Assembly (NCBI GenBank): GCA_025936205.1
Contig: JAICTU010000388.1
Location: 1 to 8,845 of the forward strand
Length of the DNA stretch: 8,845 bases
DNA from: Polyangiaceae bacterium
GTDB taxonomy: Bacteria > Myxococcota > Polyangia > Polyangiales > Polyangiaceae
Direction: 5' to 3'
Shown here: positions 1 through 8,845 of the stretch, piece by piece
Layout: every line of letters starts with the position of its first letter
How positions within the stretch are numbered: position 1 is the first letter of the stretch
Made by a program: the position numbers and the translations under genes
The notes under the pieces: model-generated
Told to the model about the DNA's origin: nothing
Database searches by the model: none
Seen by the model: the letters and a program-made list of their open reading frames with translations, nothing else

Positions 1-1
1 C

Positions 2-307
2 AGCGATGCGGAGCGCCACTCTTGCCGGCCCTCCGTGGACGTGCTGTTCGAGTCGCTCGCGCACGAGTGCGGCGCCGCGACCGCCGCTTGCCTGCTGACC
101 GGCATGGGCCGGGACGGCGCAGCAGGGCTGCTGGCGCTGAGGCGCGCCGGCGCCCTGACCATCGCGCAAGACGAAGCCAGCTCGGTCGTGTACGGCATGC
201 CGCGCGAAGCAGTGCAACTCAACGCCGCTCAGCGCGTGCTGCCACTGTCCGAGATCGCCCCCACCCTGGCGCGCCTGACCGCGCGCCGTGCCGGAGGCGC
301 GCCATGA
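2..307 (+). CDS. cheB: CheB-type protein-glutamate methylesterase, C-terminal part (5' end outside window)
   Basis: CheB removes methyl groups from (and deamidates) chemoreceptor glutamates, resetting receptor sensitivity in the cytoplasm. Only the last 101 residues are visible, reading in from the window edge. They match the end of the CheB catalytic domain: an RPSVDVLF segment at visible residues 9-16, then [11 protein letters not shown] around residues 32-42, then [19 protein letters not shown]. The Asp of GMGRDG (visible residue 38) corresponds to the Asp of the Ser-His-Asp catalytic triad known in Salmonella CheB; the Ser and His would lie upstream, outside the window. Whether an N-terminal receiver domain is present cannot be seen. 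The stop (TGA, 305-307) overlaps the ATG of the downstream kinase, so the two are probably translationally coupled. Family assignment is strong; the pathway served (motility or another output) is not visible. Confidence 0.93.
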   Translation, partial: SDAERHSCRPSVDVLFESLAHECGAATAACLLTGMGRDGAAGLLALRRAGALTIAQDEASSVVYGMPREAVQLNAAQRVLPLSEIAPTLARLTARRAGGAP

Positions 308-2280
308 ACAGCACGGTACTGATCGTCGACGACAGCTTGACCGTGCGCATGGATCTCAGCGATGCCTTCTCCAGCGGCGGTTTCCGCGTTCAGCCCTGCG
401 GCACGGCGCGCGAAGCGCTCGAGATCCTGCGCGCCAGGGCGCTCGACGTGGTGGTGCTCGACGTGCTGCTGCCCGACGGCAACGGCGTCGATCTGCTGAA
501 AGAGATACGCGCGTCCGCGCTCAACGGGCGCGCCATCGTGTTGATGCTCTCGTCAGAGGCGGAGGTCAAAGACCGGATCCGCGCCCTCTCGAAGGGTGCG
601 GACGAGTACGTCGGCAAGCCGTACGACTCGAGCTACGTGATCGCCAAGGCGCGCGAGTTGTTACGCTCGCGCACCGGCGTGCCGGCGCTGGAGCAGCAGA
701 CCGTGCTGGTGATCGACGACAGCCTGACCTTCCGCGGGCAGCTCGCTCAGGTCCTGGAGCGCGCGGGCTACAGCGTGCTCAGCGCCTCCAGCGGTGAAGA
801 AGGGCTGCGCGTCGCGGCCGTGCAGCGACCCAGCGCGGTGGTGGTCGACGGCGTGCTGCCGGGGATCGACGGCGCGACGGTGATCCGGCGCATGCGTCTG
901 GACGCGGCGCTGCGCTCGGTACCCTGCCTGCTGCTCACGGCCTCGGAAGATCGCGAGGCGGAGCTGACGGCTCTGGATGCCGGCGCCGATGCCTTCGTGC
1001 GCAAGGCGGAGGACGTGGAAGACCTGGTCGTCGCCAGGCTGGCGGCCGCGCTGCGCAACGCAGCGACGCCTGCCACGGAAACCGTGAGCTTGCTCGGCCC
1101 GCACAAGGTGCTGGCCGTCGACCACGACGGCAGCTCGCTACAAGCACTGGGCGAGTGCCTGCGTCAGGAAGGCTACGAGGTCACGCTGGCTCACTCCGGC
1201 GAGGAGGCCCTGGAGCTGCTGGCCGTGCAACGGGTGGACTGCATCCTGATGCAGCTGGCGATGCCCGGCATGGGCGGCAAAGAGGCCTGCCGTCGGATCA
1301 AGGCAGCCCCGGTTGTGCGCGACACGCCGCTGATCCTGCTGGCGGCAGATGACGACCGCGCCGCGATGCTGGACGGGCTCTCTGCCGGCGCTGACGACTA
1401 CATCACCAGGGCCGGCCAGTTCGACGTGCTGCGCGCGCGAGTGCGCGCCCAGCTGCGGCGCAAGCAGTTCGAGGACGAGCACCGCCGCACGCGCGAGCAA
1501 CTGCTGCAGCGCAAGCTGGAGGCCACCGAAGCGCGCGCGGCGCGCGAGCTGGCCCAGACCCGCGCGCAGCTGATCGACGAGCTGGAGCGCAAGAACCGCG
1601 AGCTGGAGGCCTTCAGCTACTCGGTCTCGCACGACCTGCGTGCTCCGCTGCGCAGCATCGACGGCTTCAGCCAGGTATTGCTGGAAGATCAGTTCGATCG
1701 GCTGGATCCGAGCGGGCAACGCCACCTGGAACAAGTGCGCAAGTCGGCGCAGCGCATGGGCGAGCTGATCGACGACCTGCTGGAGCTGTCGCGAGTGGGC
1801 CGCGCCGAGCTCCACCGCGCCGACGTGGACCTCTCGGCGCTGGCGCACGAGGTGGCCTCCGAGCTGCGGCGGCGCGAACCGGAGCGCGAGCTGGAGCTCG
1901 TGGTCCAACCCGAGCTGCGCGCCGACGCCGATGTCCGCTTGCTGCGGATCGTGTTCGAGAACCTGCTCAGCAACGCCTGGAAGTTCACGCGCAAGGTCGC
2001 TCGCGCGCGCATCGAGGTGGGGCGCGCCGAAGTCGGATCGGAGGCGCCCTACTTCATCCGGGACAACGGTGCCGGTTTCGCCATGTCCTACGCCGACAAG
2101 CTGTTCCGCCCCTTTCAGCGTCTGCATACGGAAGCGGAGTTCCCGGGCACGGGCATCGGGCTCGCCACCATCCAACGGATCATCGACCGCCATGGAGGCC
2201 GCGCCTGGGCCGAGGGCGAGGTCGGACGGGGAGCCGCGTTCTATTTCACGCTCAGCCCCCGGTCCTATCGCGGCGACTGA
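304..2280 (+). CDS. Triple-receiver hybrid histidine kinase (REC-REC-REC-HisKA-HATPase), soluble
   Basis: The protein has 658 residues and no signal peptide, membrane segment or sensor domain. REC1 (about 4-121) has D9/D10, phospho-acceptor D53, S83 and K105. REC2 (about 133-250) has D138/D139, D182, T212 and K234. REC3 (about 268-384) has Q317 where the phospho-Asp should be, A347 for the Ser/Thr and R369 for the Lys, so it looks like a pseudo-receiver. A charged, probably coiled-coil helix (about 385-435) leads to HisKA, with H443 in [11 protein letters not shown], and an HATPase_c domain: N box E552/N553/N557, G1 DNGAGF 587-592, G2 GTGIGL 615-620. The kinase core resembles those of bacteriophytochrome-like kinases. 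The start is ATG 304, with GGAGG at 293-297, 6 nt upstream. Receivers placed before a kinase next to CheB suggest that a CheA-like kinase feeds REC1/REC2 and so controls H443; this is inference. No output partner is visible. Confidence 0.9.
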   Translation: MNSTVLIVDDSLTVRMDLSDAFSSGGFRVQPCGTAREALEILRARALDVVVLDVLLPDGNGVDLLKEIRASALNGRAIVLMLSSEAEVKDRIRALSKGADEYVGKPYDSSYVIAKARELLRSRTGVPALEQQTVLVIDDSLTFRGQLAQVLERAGYSVLSASSGEEGLRVAAVQRPSAVVVDGVLPGIDGATVIRRMRLDAALRSVPCLLLTASEDREAELTALDAGADAFVRKAEDVEDLVVARLAAALRNAATPATETVSLLGPHKVLAVDHDGSSLQALGECLRQEGYEVTLAHSGEEALELLAVQRVDCILMQLAMPGMGGKEACRRIKAAPVVRDTPLILLAADDDRAAMLDGLSAGADDYITRAGQFDVLRARVRAQLRRKQFEDEHRRTREQLLQRKLEATEARAARELAQTRAQLIDELERKNRELEAFSYSVSHDLRAPLRSIDGFSQVLLEDQFDRLDPSGQRHLEQVRKSAQRMGELIDDLLELSRVGRAELHRADVDLSALAHEVASELRRREPERELELVVQPELRADADVRLLRIVFENLLSNAWKFTRKVARARIEVGRAEVGSEAPYFIRDNGAGFAMSYADKLFRPFQRLHTEAEFPGTGIGLATIQRIIDRHGGRAWAEGEVGRGAAFYFTLSPRSYRGD

Positions 2281-2327
2281 GGGGCCACTGGCCTGTCGAC
2301 CTAGGGCGCCTGGCGACACATCACAGC

Positions 2328-2347
2328 TAATCCACAGCTGTGGATAA
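2328..2347. promoter_or_regulatory. Inverted pair of DnaA boxes
   Basis: TAATCCACA on the + strand (2328-2336, one mismatch) and TTATCCACA on the minus strand (2339-2347, consensus) face each other across a 2-bp GC centre. They make a 20-bp palindrome with one mismatched pair. This is the strongest DnaA-binding candidate in the window. It starts 48 bp after the kinase stop codon. Confidence 0.7.
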
Positions 2348-2536
2348 CCCGGGCCCTCTGCCCCCAACTCCTGTGTACAAGGCCCGGAGACGCTGGGCGC
2401 TGCAGCCCGGGATATCCACATCCGCCGCGCGGCTCGGCGCTCTCCACAGCCTTCCAGCAGGGTCCATCCGGCGCTTTTCCTCAGCCCAACGGCCTCACAT
2501 CTCCTGCAATTTTGAACTCTTACAGCGCTATCCCCA

Positions 2537-2579
2537 GTCTCCACAGGCCCTACTATCTCCGCTCTTTAAATTTAAAAAA
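2537..2579 (+). promoter_or_regulatory. Candidate basal unwinding element: DnaA box, GC cluster, DnaA-trio-like motif, A/T run
   Basis: In order: a weak DnaA box GTCTCCACA (2537-2545), a short GC block GGCC (2546-2549), CTACTATCT (2550-2558, complementary strand 3'-GATGATAGA), then TTTAAATTTAAA (2565-2576) inside a 15-bp A/T-only run. This is the order described for the B. subtilis unwinding system, where DnaA-trios (3'-GAT-type repeats) follow a DnaA box and GC cluster. Two trios fit well and the third is poor. The resemblance is seen by eye; function is inferred. Confidence 0.45.
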
Positions 2580-2721
2580 CTCTCCGGTCGTTTCTTTCGT
2601 CAGTCAGCCCGACCTGGGGATCGCGACGCGCGGGTCTACCCTCACCCGGAGTTGCTCGTGCCGAAGGAACGAGCCTGTTGCTGCAGGTGGTACGCGGACT
2701 CACGTCACGCCTCCCCATGCA

Positions 2722-2743
2722 GGGGGCTGGAAGTGTCGCCCCC
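2722..2743 (+). promoter_or_regulatory. Stem-loop in the dnaN mRNA leader
   Basis: GGGGGC (2722-2727) pairs perfectly with GCCCCC (2738-2743) across a 10-nt loop, ending 9 nt before the dnaN Shine-Dalgarno sequence (GAGGGG, 2753-2758). No U-run follows, so an intrinsic terminator is unlikely. Neighbouring C- and G-runs (2713-2716 and 2755-2758) can form competing pairings, as described in the findings. Confidence 0.4.
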
Positions 2744-2765
2744 GCTTCGCTAGAGGGGAAAGACG

Positions 2766-3896
2766 ATGCACGCGGTAGTCAGCAAGCGGGACCTGGCGCG
2801 GGTTCTGGCTCGATGCCAGGGGGTCGCCGACAAGAAGAGCACGATGCCCGTGCTGGGAAATGTGCTGCTCGAGGCGCGCAAGAACGGCGAGCTCGGGCTG
2901 GCAGCGACCGACCTGTACCTGGCCGTGAGCGGCAGCATTCCCGGTCAGGTCGATCGCGCGGGATCGGTCGCCGTGGGAGCGCGCGACTTCTTCGAGCGCG
3001 TGAAGATGATGCCCGAGGGCAACATCACGCTGACCATGCAGGGCGACGGTGCCGTGACCATGCGCGCCCAGGGTCAGCCGCGTCGCTATACGCTCAAGGG
3101 CTTGCCGGGCAGCGAGTTTCCGACGGTGCCTCAGCCTGGCGATGGCGCAGCGCCCATGAGCTTGAGCACGCAGACGGTCTCGGACCTGATCGCCAAGACT
3201 CACTTCTCGATCGCCGCAGATGACACGCGCCCGCACCTGAACAGCGCCCTGTTCCAGTGGGAGGGTCAGCGCGTGCGCATGGTGACCACCGACGGCCACC
3301 GCCTGTCCAAGCTGGAGATTGCGGTACCTGAGCGAGAGGGCAACGCCTCGATGTTGATCCCGCTCAAGGGTATCCACGAGCTCAAGCGGCTGTGCGACGA
3401 AGCAGCGAGCGAAGGCGTCTCCACCATCACCGTGCTGCAGAGCGGCACCAGCGCCTTCTTTCGCGTGCCGAACCTGCAGCTCAGCGTGAAGCTGGTGGAG
3501 GTCCAGTTCCCACCCTACGCGCAGGTGATCCCACAGAGCACGCAGCATCGCGTGGTGGCTCCTCGCGCGCTCCTGGCTGACGCGCTCAAGGCGGTTTCGC
3601 TGGCGGCGAGCGAGCGCACCGGCGGCATCAAGCTGGGCTTGAACGCCAACGTGATGACCTTCGCCAGCGAGAGCGCAGAGAGCGGCGAGGGCTTCGACGA
3701 GGTGCCCGTTGAATACACCGGCCAAGCCCTGACGGTCGGCTTCAACGCGGGCTACCTGCTCCAGGTGCTGAGCTCGATCGAGCAGCCTGACGTGGTGCTG
3801 GGTGTCAGCGGTGAGCTGGACCCGGCGACGGTCCAGCCCAACAATGCGCCCGAGGGCTTCGACTATCTCGCCGTGATCATGCCCATGCGCATCTGA
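2766..3896 (+). CDS. dnaN: DNA polymerase III beta subunit (sliding clamp)
   Basis: This is the ring-shaped clamp that tethers DNA polymerase III to DNA and recruits many repair and replication proteins. At 376 residues it has the normal bacterial length for three clamp domains of about 120-125 residues each. Diagnostic segments are KSTMPVLGNVLLEA at 24-37, ATDLYLAV at 47-54, RPHLNSALF before TTDGHRLS (T175, D176, G177, H178, R179) in domain 2, and the near-universal C-terminus ending MPMRI. The start is ATG 2766 with GAGGGG 7 nt upstream, and it matches the usual clamp N-terminus. recF begins 15 bp after the stop, so the two are probably co-transcribed. The upstream neighbour is an origin-like region and a chemosensory kinase instead of dnaA. 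The assignment is secure. Confidence 0.98.
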   Translation: MHAVVSKRDLARVLARCQGVADKKSTMPVLGNVLLEARKNGELGLAATDLYLAVSGSIPGQVDRAGSVAVGARDFFERVKMMPEGNITLTMQGDGAVTMRAQGQPRRYTLKGLPGSEFPTVPQPGDGAAPMSLSTQTVSDLIAKTHFSIAADDTRPHLNSALFQWEGQRVRMVTTDGHRLSKLEIAVPEREGNASMLIPLKGIHELKRLCDEAASEGVSTITVLQSGTSAFFRVPNLQLSVKLVEVQFPPYAQVIPQSTQHRVVAPRALLADALKAVSLAASERTGGIKLGLNANVMTFASESAESGEGFDEVPVEYTGQALTVGFNAGYLLQVLSSIEQPDVVLGVSGELDPATVQPNNAPEGFDYLAVIMPMRI

Positions 3897-3901
3897 TCCG
3901 A

Positions 3902-3946
3902 GGTGGCGGCGATGTCGCTGGCGGCAATGTCCGTGGCGGAAGTGTC
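3902..3946 (+). repeat. Three tandem imperfect 15-bp repeats across the recF start
   Basis: The units are GGTGGCGGCGATGTC (3902-3916), GCTGGCGGCAATGTC (3917-3931) and CGTGGCGGAAGTGTC (3932-3946). Each unit shares TGGCGG and a TGTC end. The first two each contain an in-frame ATG (3912, 3927), and the third has an in-frame GTG at the same place (3942). The copies encode the repetitive peptide AMSLAAMSVAEVS at the RecF N-terminus. The array begins within the dnaN-recF spacer. Confidence 0.85.
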
Positions 3947-5057
3947 AGGCCCCGGCAGCACTACATTGCGCATCGCGCGCCTGCGGCTCAAAGACTTCCG
4001 GAACATCCCGGAGTTGAGCTTCGAGCCAGCGCCGCGTTTCAATGTCATCTCCGGCGACAACGGCCAGGGCAAGACGAGCTTGCTGGAGGCCATCTACTGT
4101 CTGGCCACAACGCGCAGCTTCCGGACCGAGCAGATCAAGGAGCTGCGGCGCGATGTGGCCCAGTTCGCGCGCGTCGACGCCGAGCTGCTCGACGGCGATC
4201 AACGTCGCAGCCAGCGCCTGACGCTCAGCGCGGAGGGCCGCGGCGTGTACCTCGACGAGCAAAAGGTGGCTCGCCTGAGCGAGTACGCAATTCGCACGCC
4301 GGTGGTGGTCTTTCACCCCGGGGATCTCGATCTGACCATGGGCGGAGCGACCGCGCGGCGTGATCTGCTCGATCGGGTGGGTCTATTCGGTGATCCGTCG
4401 CTGCTCGACGATCGCCGGCGCTATCGCCAGGCCCTGCGCGAACGGCAGAAGGCGCTGGAGCTACGCGGTGAGCGCGCGCCCGAGCTCGACGCCTACGAGA
4501 CGCTGGTCGCACAGCATGGAGCCCGGCTGTCGGTCAGCCGTGCCCGGGCTGCAGAGGAGCTGGCGAATGCGGCTCAACCCGGCTTTCGTCGGCTCGCCGC
4601 CGCGGATCTGACGCTGGAGATGGCCTACAAGCCCGGCGGGTCCGGCTCCGAGGAGGAGTTTCGCAGCGAGCTCGGCGCGCGCCGTGCCAACGATCGGCGC
4701 CGGCATGCGGCCAGCTTCGGTCCGCACAAGGATGACCTGACGCTGACCGTCGGCGGCCGCCTGGCGCGCAAGACCGCCTCGCAGGGCCAGCACCGCATCC
4801 TGGCCCTGAGCCTCAAGCTGGGCGAGCTGCGCGCGATCGAGCGCGCCCGCGGCGCTCATCCGCTGCTCTTGCTGGACGACGTGTCGAGCGAGCTCGACCC
4901 GACCCGGATCGGCGCCGTGCAGAGCTTCTTGCGTGAGAGCGAGAGCCAGGTCTTCGTCACCACGACCCGTGCCGACCTGTTCCAGACGCCTGGCGCGGGC
5001 CCCTCCGAACGGCGCGATTACCGGCTCCGCGCAGGGCTTTTGGAGGCCTCCGAGTGA
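3912..5057 (+). CDS. recF: RecF, DNA replication and repair ATPase
   Basis: RecF is an SMC/ABC-type ATPase that acts with RecO and RecR to load RecA onto single-stranded gaps. The 381-residue reading is close to the usual length of about 360-380. Motifs: family N-terminal LRLKDFRN, Walker A GDNGQGKT at 48-55 (K54), FHPGDLDL mid-protein, ABC signature SQGQHR at 290-295, and Walker B LLLLDD (D322, D323) followed by VSSELD. I chose ATG 3912 because GAGG (3900-3903) lies 8 nt upstream. The alternative GTG 3903 would overlap that site, while ATG 3927 or GTG 3942 would remove repeat-encoded residues. RecF proteins normally start almost directly at the first beta strand, so roughly 18 residues here are an extension produced by the 15-bp repeats. 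Probably co-transcribed with dnaN. Confidence 0.96.
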   Translation: MSLAAMSVAEVSGPGSTTLRIARLRLKDFRNIPELSFEPAPRFNVISGDNGQGKTSLLEAIYCLATTRSFRTEQIKELRRDVAQFARVDAELLDGDQRRSQRLTLSAEGRGVYLDEQKVARLSEYAIRTPVVVFHPGDLDLTMGGATARRDLLDRVGLFGDPSLLDDRRRYRQALRERQKALELRGERAPELDAYETLVAQHGARLSVSRARAAEELANAAQPGFRRLAAADLTLEMAYKPGGSGSEEEFRSELGARRANDRRRHAASFGPHKDDLTLTVGGRLARKTASQGQHRILALSLKLGELRAIERARGAHPLLLLDDVSSELDPTRIGAVQSFLRESESQVFVTTTRADLFQTPGAGPSERRDYRLRAGLLEASE

Positions 5058-5110
5058 GACCTTTTCGCAGACCTGATCGGCGCTCTGAAAGGGGCAAAAA
5101 ACATGCGTGA

Positions 5111-7876
<2,766 letters not shown>

Positions 7877-7880
7877 GGCT

Positions 7881-7918
7881 GGGGGGTCCTGGGTCAGGGC
7901 TCGGACCTGACCGCCCCC
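7881..7918 (+). terminator. Strong stem-loop after gyrB, possible terminator without a U-run
   Basis: The inner stem is GGTCAGG (7892-7898) with CCTGACC (7906-7912), perfect over 7 bp with a 7-nt loop. G-run 7881-7886 can extend it by pairing with C-run 7914-7918, leaving a small asymmetric internal loop. The position, 4 nt after the gyrB stop, fits a transcript end or 3' stabiliser. The missing T-run argues against a classic intrinsic terminator. Confidence 0.4.
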
Positions 7919-7936
7919 GGGCGCCCTAGAATGAGC

Positions 7937-7958
7937 CCCCTGATCCTCGGTTCAGGGG
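7937..7958 (+). other. Second perfect hairpin in the gyrB-clpB gap
   Basis: CCCCTGA (7937-7943) pairs with TCAGGGG (7952-7958) around an 8-nt loop. It lies about 140 nt before the clpB start and could be part of a clpB leader or a second 3' structure for gyrB. The rest of the 222-bp gap (7877-8098) shows no CIRCE element and no convincing sigma32 promoter to my eye. Confidence 0.4.
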
Positions 7959-8098
7959 CCGAACTACGCGTGGCTCCCGGTATTGGGTTGGGCCATGCCC
8001 TCGACAAACGCCTCTGCGGACACAAGTTACGTCCAGAACTGGCGGTCGAACCGAACGAAGGGGTGCGGCTCGGGCTGCTGCGTTCGCAGGGTTAGCCA

Positions 8099-8845
8099 AT
8101 GCAAATGGATCAGATGACCACGAAGAGCCGCGAGGCTCTCAGCGCGGCGATGGACAGCGCCGTTCGTCAGGGCCATCCCGAGCTCTTTCCCGCGCATCTG
8201 CTGCTCGCCATTCTCGGGCAGCGCGATGGCGTGGGTCCGGCGCTCGTGGAGCGGACCGGCGCCTCCGTCCGGGCGCTGGAAAATGAATTCAAGCAGCAGC
8301 TGGAAGGCTTGCCGAAGGTGTCGGGCGGCGCGGCTCCGAGCCTGCACCGTCGCACCATCCAGCTGCTCACCAAGGCCGAGGACGAGGCCAAGCGCCTGAA
8401 GGACGACTTCGTCTCGGTCGAGCACTTTCTGCTCGCCGCGGCGGCGCACGACAAAGACGTGCAGGCCATCTTCGACCGGCACGGGCTCTCGTACGACAAG
8501 CTGCTGCGCGCGCTGTCGGAGATCCGCGGCTCGCAGCGCATCACGGACCAGGACCCGGAAGGGAAGTTCCAGGCGCTGGAGAAGTACACGCGGGATCTGA
8601 CCCGGCTGGCGCGCGAGAACAAGATCGACCCGGTGATCGGGCGCGATGAAGAGATCCGCCGCGTGATGCAGGTGCTGAGCCGCCGCACCAAGAACAATCC
8701 GGTGCTGATCGGCGAGCCCGGGGTCGGCAAGACGGCGATCGCCGAGGGCATCGCTCAGCGCATCGCCTCCGGCGACGTGCCGGAGTCATTGAAGGACAAG
8801 CGCCTGCTCGCGCTCGATCTGTCGAGCATGGTCGCCGGCGCCAAG
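8099..8845 (+). CDS. clpB: ClpB disaggregase, N-terminal part (3' end outside window)
   Basis: ClpB is a hexameric AAA+ chaperone that works with DnaK to extract proteins from aggregates. The first 249 codons are visible. The Clp N-domain (about 1-145) has its two helical repeats, the first starting [13 protein letters not shown] and the second [15 protein letters not shown]. The ClpB-type linker [21 protein letters not shown] follows, then [26 protein letters not shown] and Walker A GEPGVGKT at 205-212 (K211), almost the same position as in E. coli ClpB. The reading stays open to the window edge. ATG 8099 has AGGG (8088-8091) 7 nt upstream; ATG 8105 and 8114 are in-frame alternatives. The linker distinguishes it from ClpA and ClpC. 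The second AAA+ domain and middle coiled coil lie beyond the window. Heat-shock control is usual for the family, but no clear heat-shock element is seen. Confidence 0.95.
   Translation, partial: MQMDQMTTKSREALSAAMDSAVRQGHPELFPAHLLLAILGQRDGVGPALVERTGASVRALENEFKQQLEGLPKVSGGAAPSLHRRTIQLLTKAEDEAKRLKDDFVSVEHFLLAAAAHDKDVQAIFDRHGLSYDKLLRALSEIRGSQRITDQDPEGKFQALEKYTRDLTRLARENKIDPVIGRDEEIRRVMQVLSRRTKNNPVLIGEPGVGKTAIAEGIAQRIASGDVPESLKDKRLLALDLSSMVAGAK

Larger units (their letters stand above)
2328..2579. other. oriC: Putative chromosomal replication origin (oriC): DnaA-box cluster plus AT-rich unwinding region
   Basis: Five TCCACA cores fall within about 220 bp. TAATCCACA 2328-2336 and its inverted partner TTATCCACA (minus strand, 2339-2347, exact E. 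coli consensus) form a near-perfect palindrome. ATATCCACA 2412-2420 has one mismatch. CTCTCCACA 2440-2448 and GTCTCCACA 2537-2545 are weaker. TTGTACACA on the minus strand (2372-2380) and CTATCCCCA 2528-2536 are marginal. The cluster is followed by 15 consecutive A/T bases at 2565-2579, striking in this GC-rich window, which could be the duplex unwinding element. A site directly upstream of dnaN is a classic origin location. Alternatively, these could be DnaA boxes that regulate dnaN transcription while the true origin is elsewhere. No replication data or genome-wide skew can be seen here. Confidence 0.62.
2281..2765. other. Kinase-dnaN intergenic region: origin-like half, then dnaN leader
   Basis: This is a 485-bp gap with no convincing gene. 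The first part (about 2328-2579) holds repeated TCCACA cores typical of DnaA boxes and ends in an A/T-only run. The second part (about 2580-2765) is GC-rich again and is probably the promoter and leader of dnaN, although I see no clear -35/-10 pair. A small inverted repeat, GCTCGT 2654-2659 with ACGAGC 2669-2674 (9-nt loop), lies in the leader. Reading frames that cross the gap run through the DnaA-box cluster and give low-complexity, unrecognisable peptides, so I do not call them genes. No tRNA or other structured RNA was recognised. Confidence 0.75.

Noticed and set aside
22..303. Long upstream extension of the kinase reading frame to a start at 22
   Set aside because: It translates to an Arg/Ala-rich peptide that is the shadow of cheB. 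The real start is ATG 304, with a strong ribosome site and an N-terminus ([11 protein letters not shown]) typical of a receiver.
1138..2544. Long minus-strand frames opposite the kinase, dnaN and gyrB (for example 1138-2544 and 5018-6553)
   Set aside because: They are antisense shadows common in GC-rich genes. The peptides are rich in Gln, His, Arg and Ala with no family features, while the + strand is clearly coding.
2340..2778. Open frames at 2340-2753 and 2512-2778 in the dnaN upstream gap
   Set aside because: They run through the DnaA-box cluster and A/T run, have no ribosome site, show no recognisable domain, and one overlaps the dnaN start.
5061..5101. Hairpin after recF (CCTTTTC with GAAAGGG) as a terminator
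   Set aside because: The loop is about 20 nt, one pair is a wobble, and it is followed by an A-run, not a T-run, on the + strand.
7927..7944. Possible clpB promoter: TAGAAT -10-like box, or a sigma32-like CCCCCTGAT
   Set aside because: No -35 partner of either class lies at a suitable distance, and the segment overlaps the hairpin arms. A single hexamer is too little evidence.

Overview
The window is GC-rich DNA, dense in genes that all read on the + strand. It holds a conserved replication block (dnaN, recF, gyrB) between the end of a chemosensory gene cluster and the beginning of clpB. The protein sequences look proteobacterial in the broad sense: GyrB carries the long insert between its TOPRIM region and C-terminal tail, as in E. 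coli. A multi-receiver histidine kinase without a sensor domain, sitting next to cheB, is the kind of signalling protein common in myxobacteria and relatives. I infer a high-GC deltaproteobacterium or Myxococcota member. This is an inference from style, not an alignment.

Layout: (1) 2-307, the 3' end of cheB. (2) 304-2280, a REC-REC-REC-HisKA-HATPase kinase whose start overlaps the cheB stop (ATGA), with its ribosome site inside cheB. (3) 2281-2765, a non-coding gap with five TCCACA cores of DnaA boxes, a short stretch resembling the DnaA-box / GC / DnaA-trio / AT-rich unwinding element, and a 15-bp pure A/T run. I read this as a putative oriC, followed by the dnaN leader. (4) 2766-3896 dnaN and 3912-5057 recF, 15 bp apart and probably one transcript. 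(5) 5058-5314, a gap with a plausible sigma70-type promoter for gyrB. (6) 5315-7876 gyrB, with an unusual low-complexity N-terminal extension. (7) 7877-8098, a gap with two perfect-stem hairpins. (8) 8099 to the window end, the N-terminal 249 codons of clpB.

How the genes fit together: DnaN (sliding clamp), RecF (loading of RecA at gaps) and GyrB (ATPase half of gyrase) form the usual replication-initiation neighbourhood. Here, however, the place next to dnaN where dnaA often lies is taken by a chemosensory operon. The origin-like sequence sits exactly at that junction. ClpB is a disaggregase and is probably a separate heat-responsive unit.

I do not see a wholly new multi-gene system. The most interesting items are the origin candidate with its unwinding-element look-alike, a pseudo-receiver in the triple-REC kinase, a three-copy 15-bp repeat spanning the recF start codon, simple repeats in the gyrB N-terminus, and alternating C/G runs that could mask the dnaN ribosome site.
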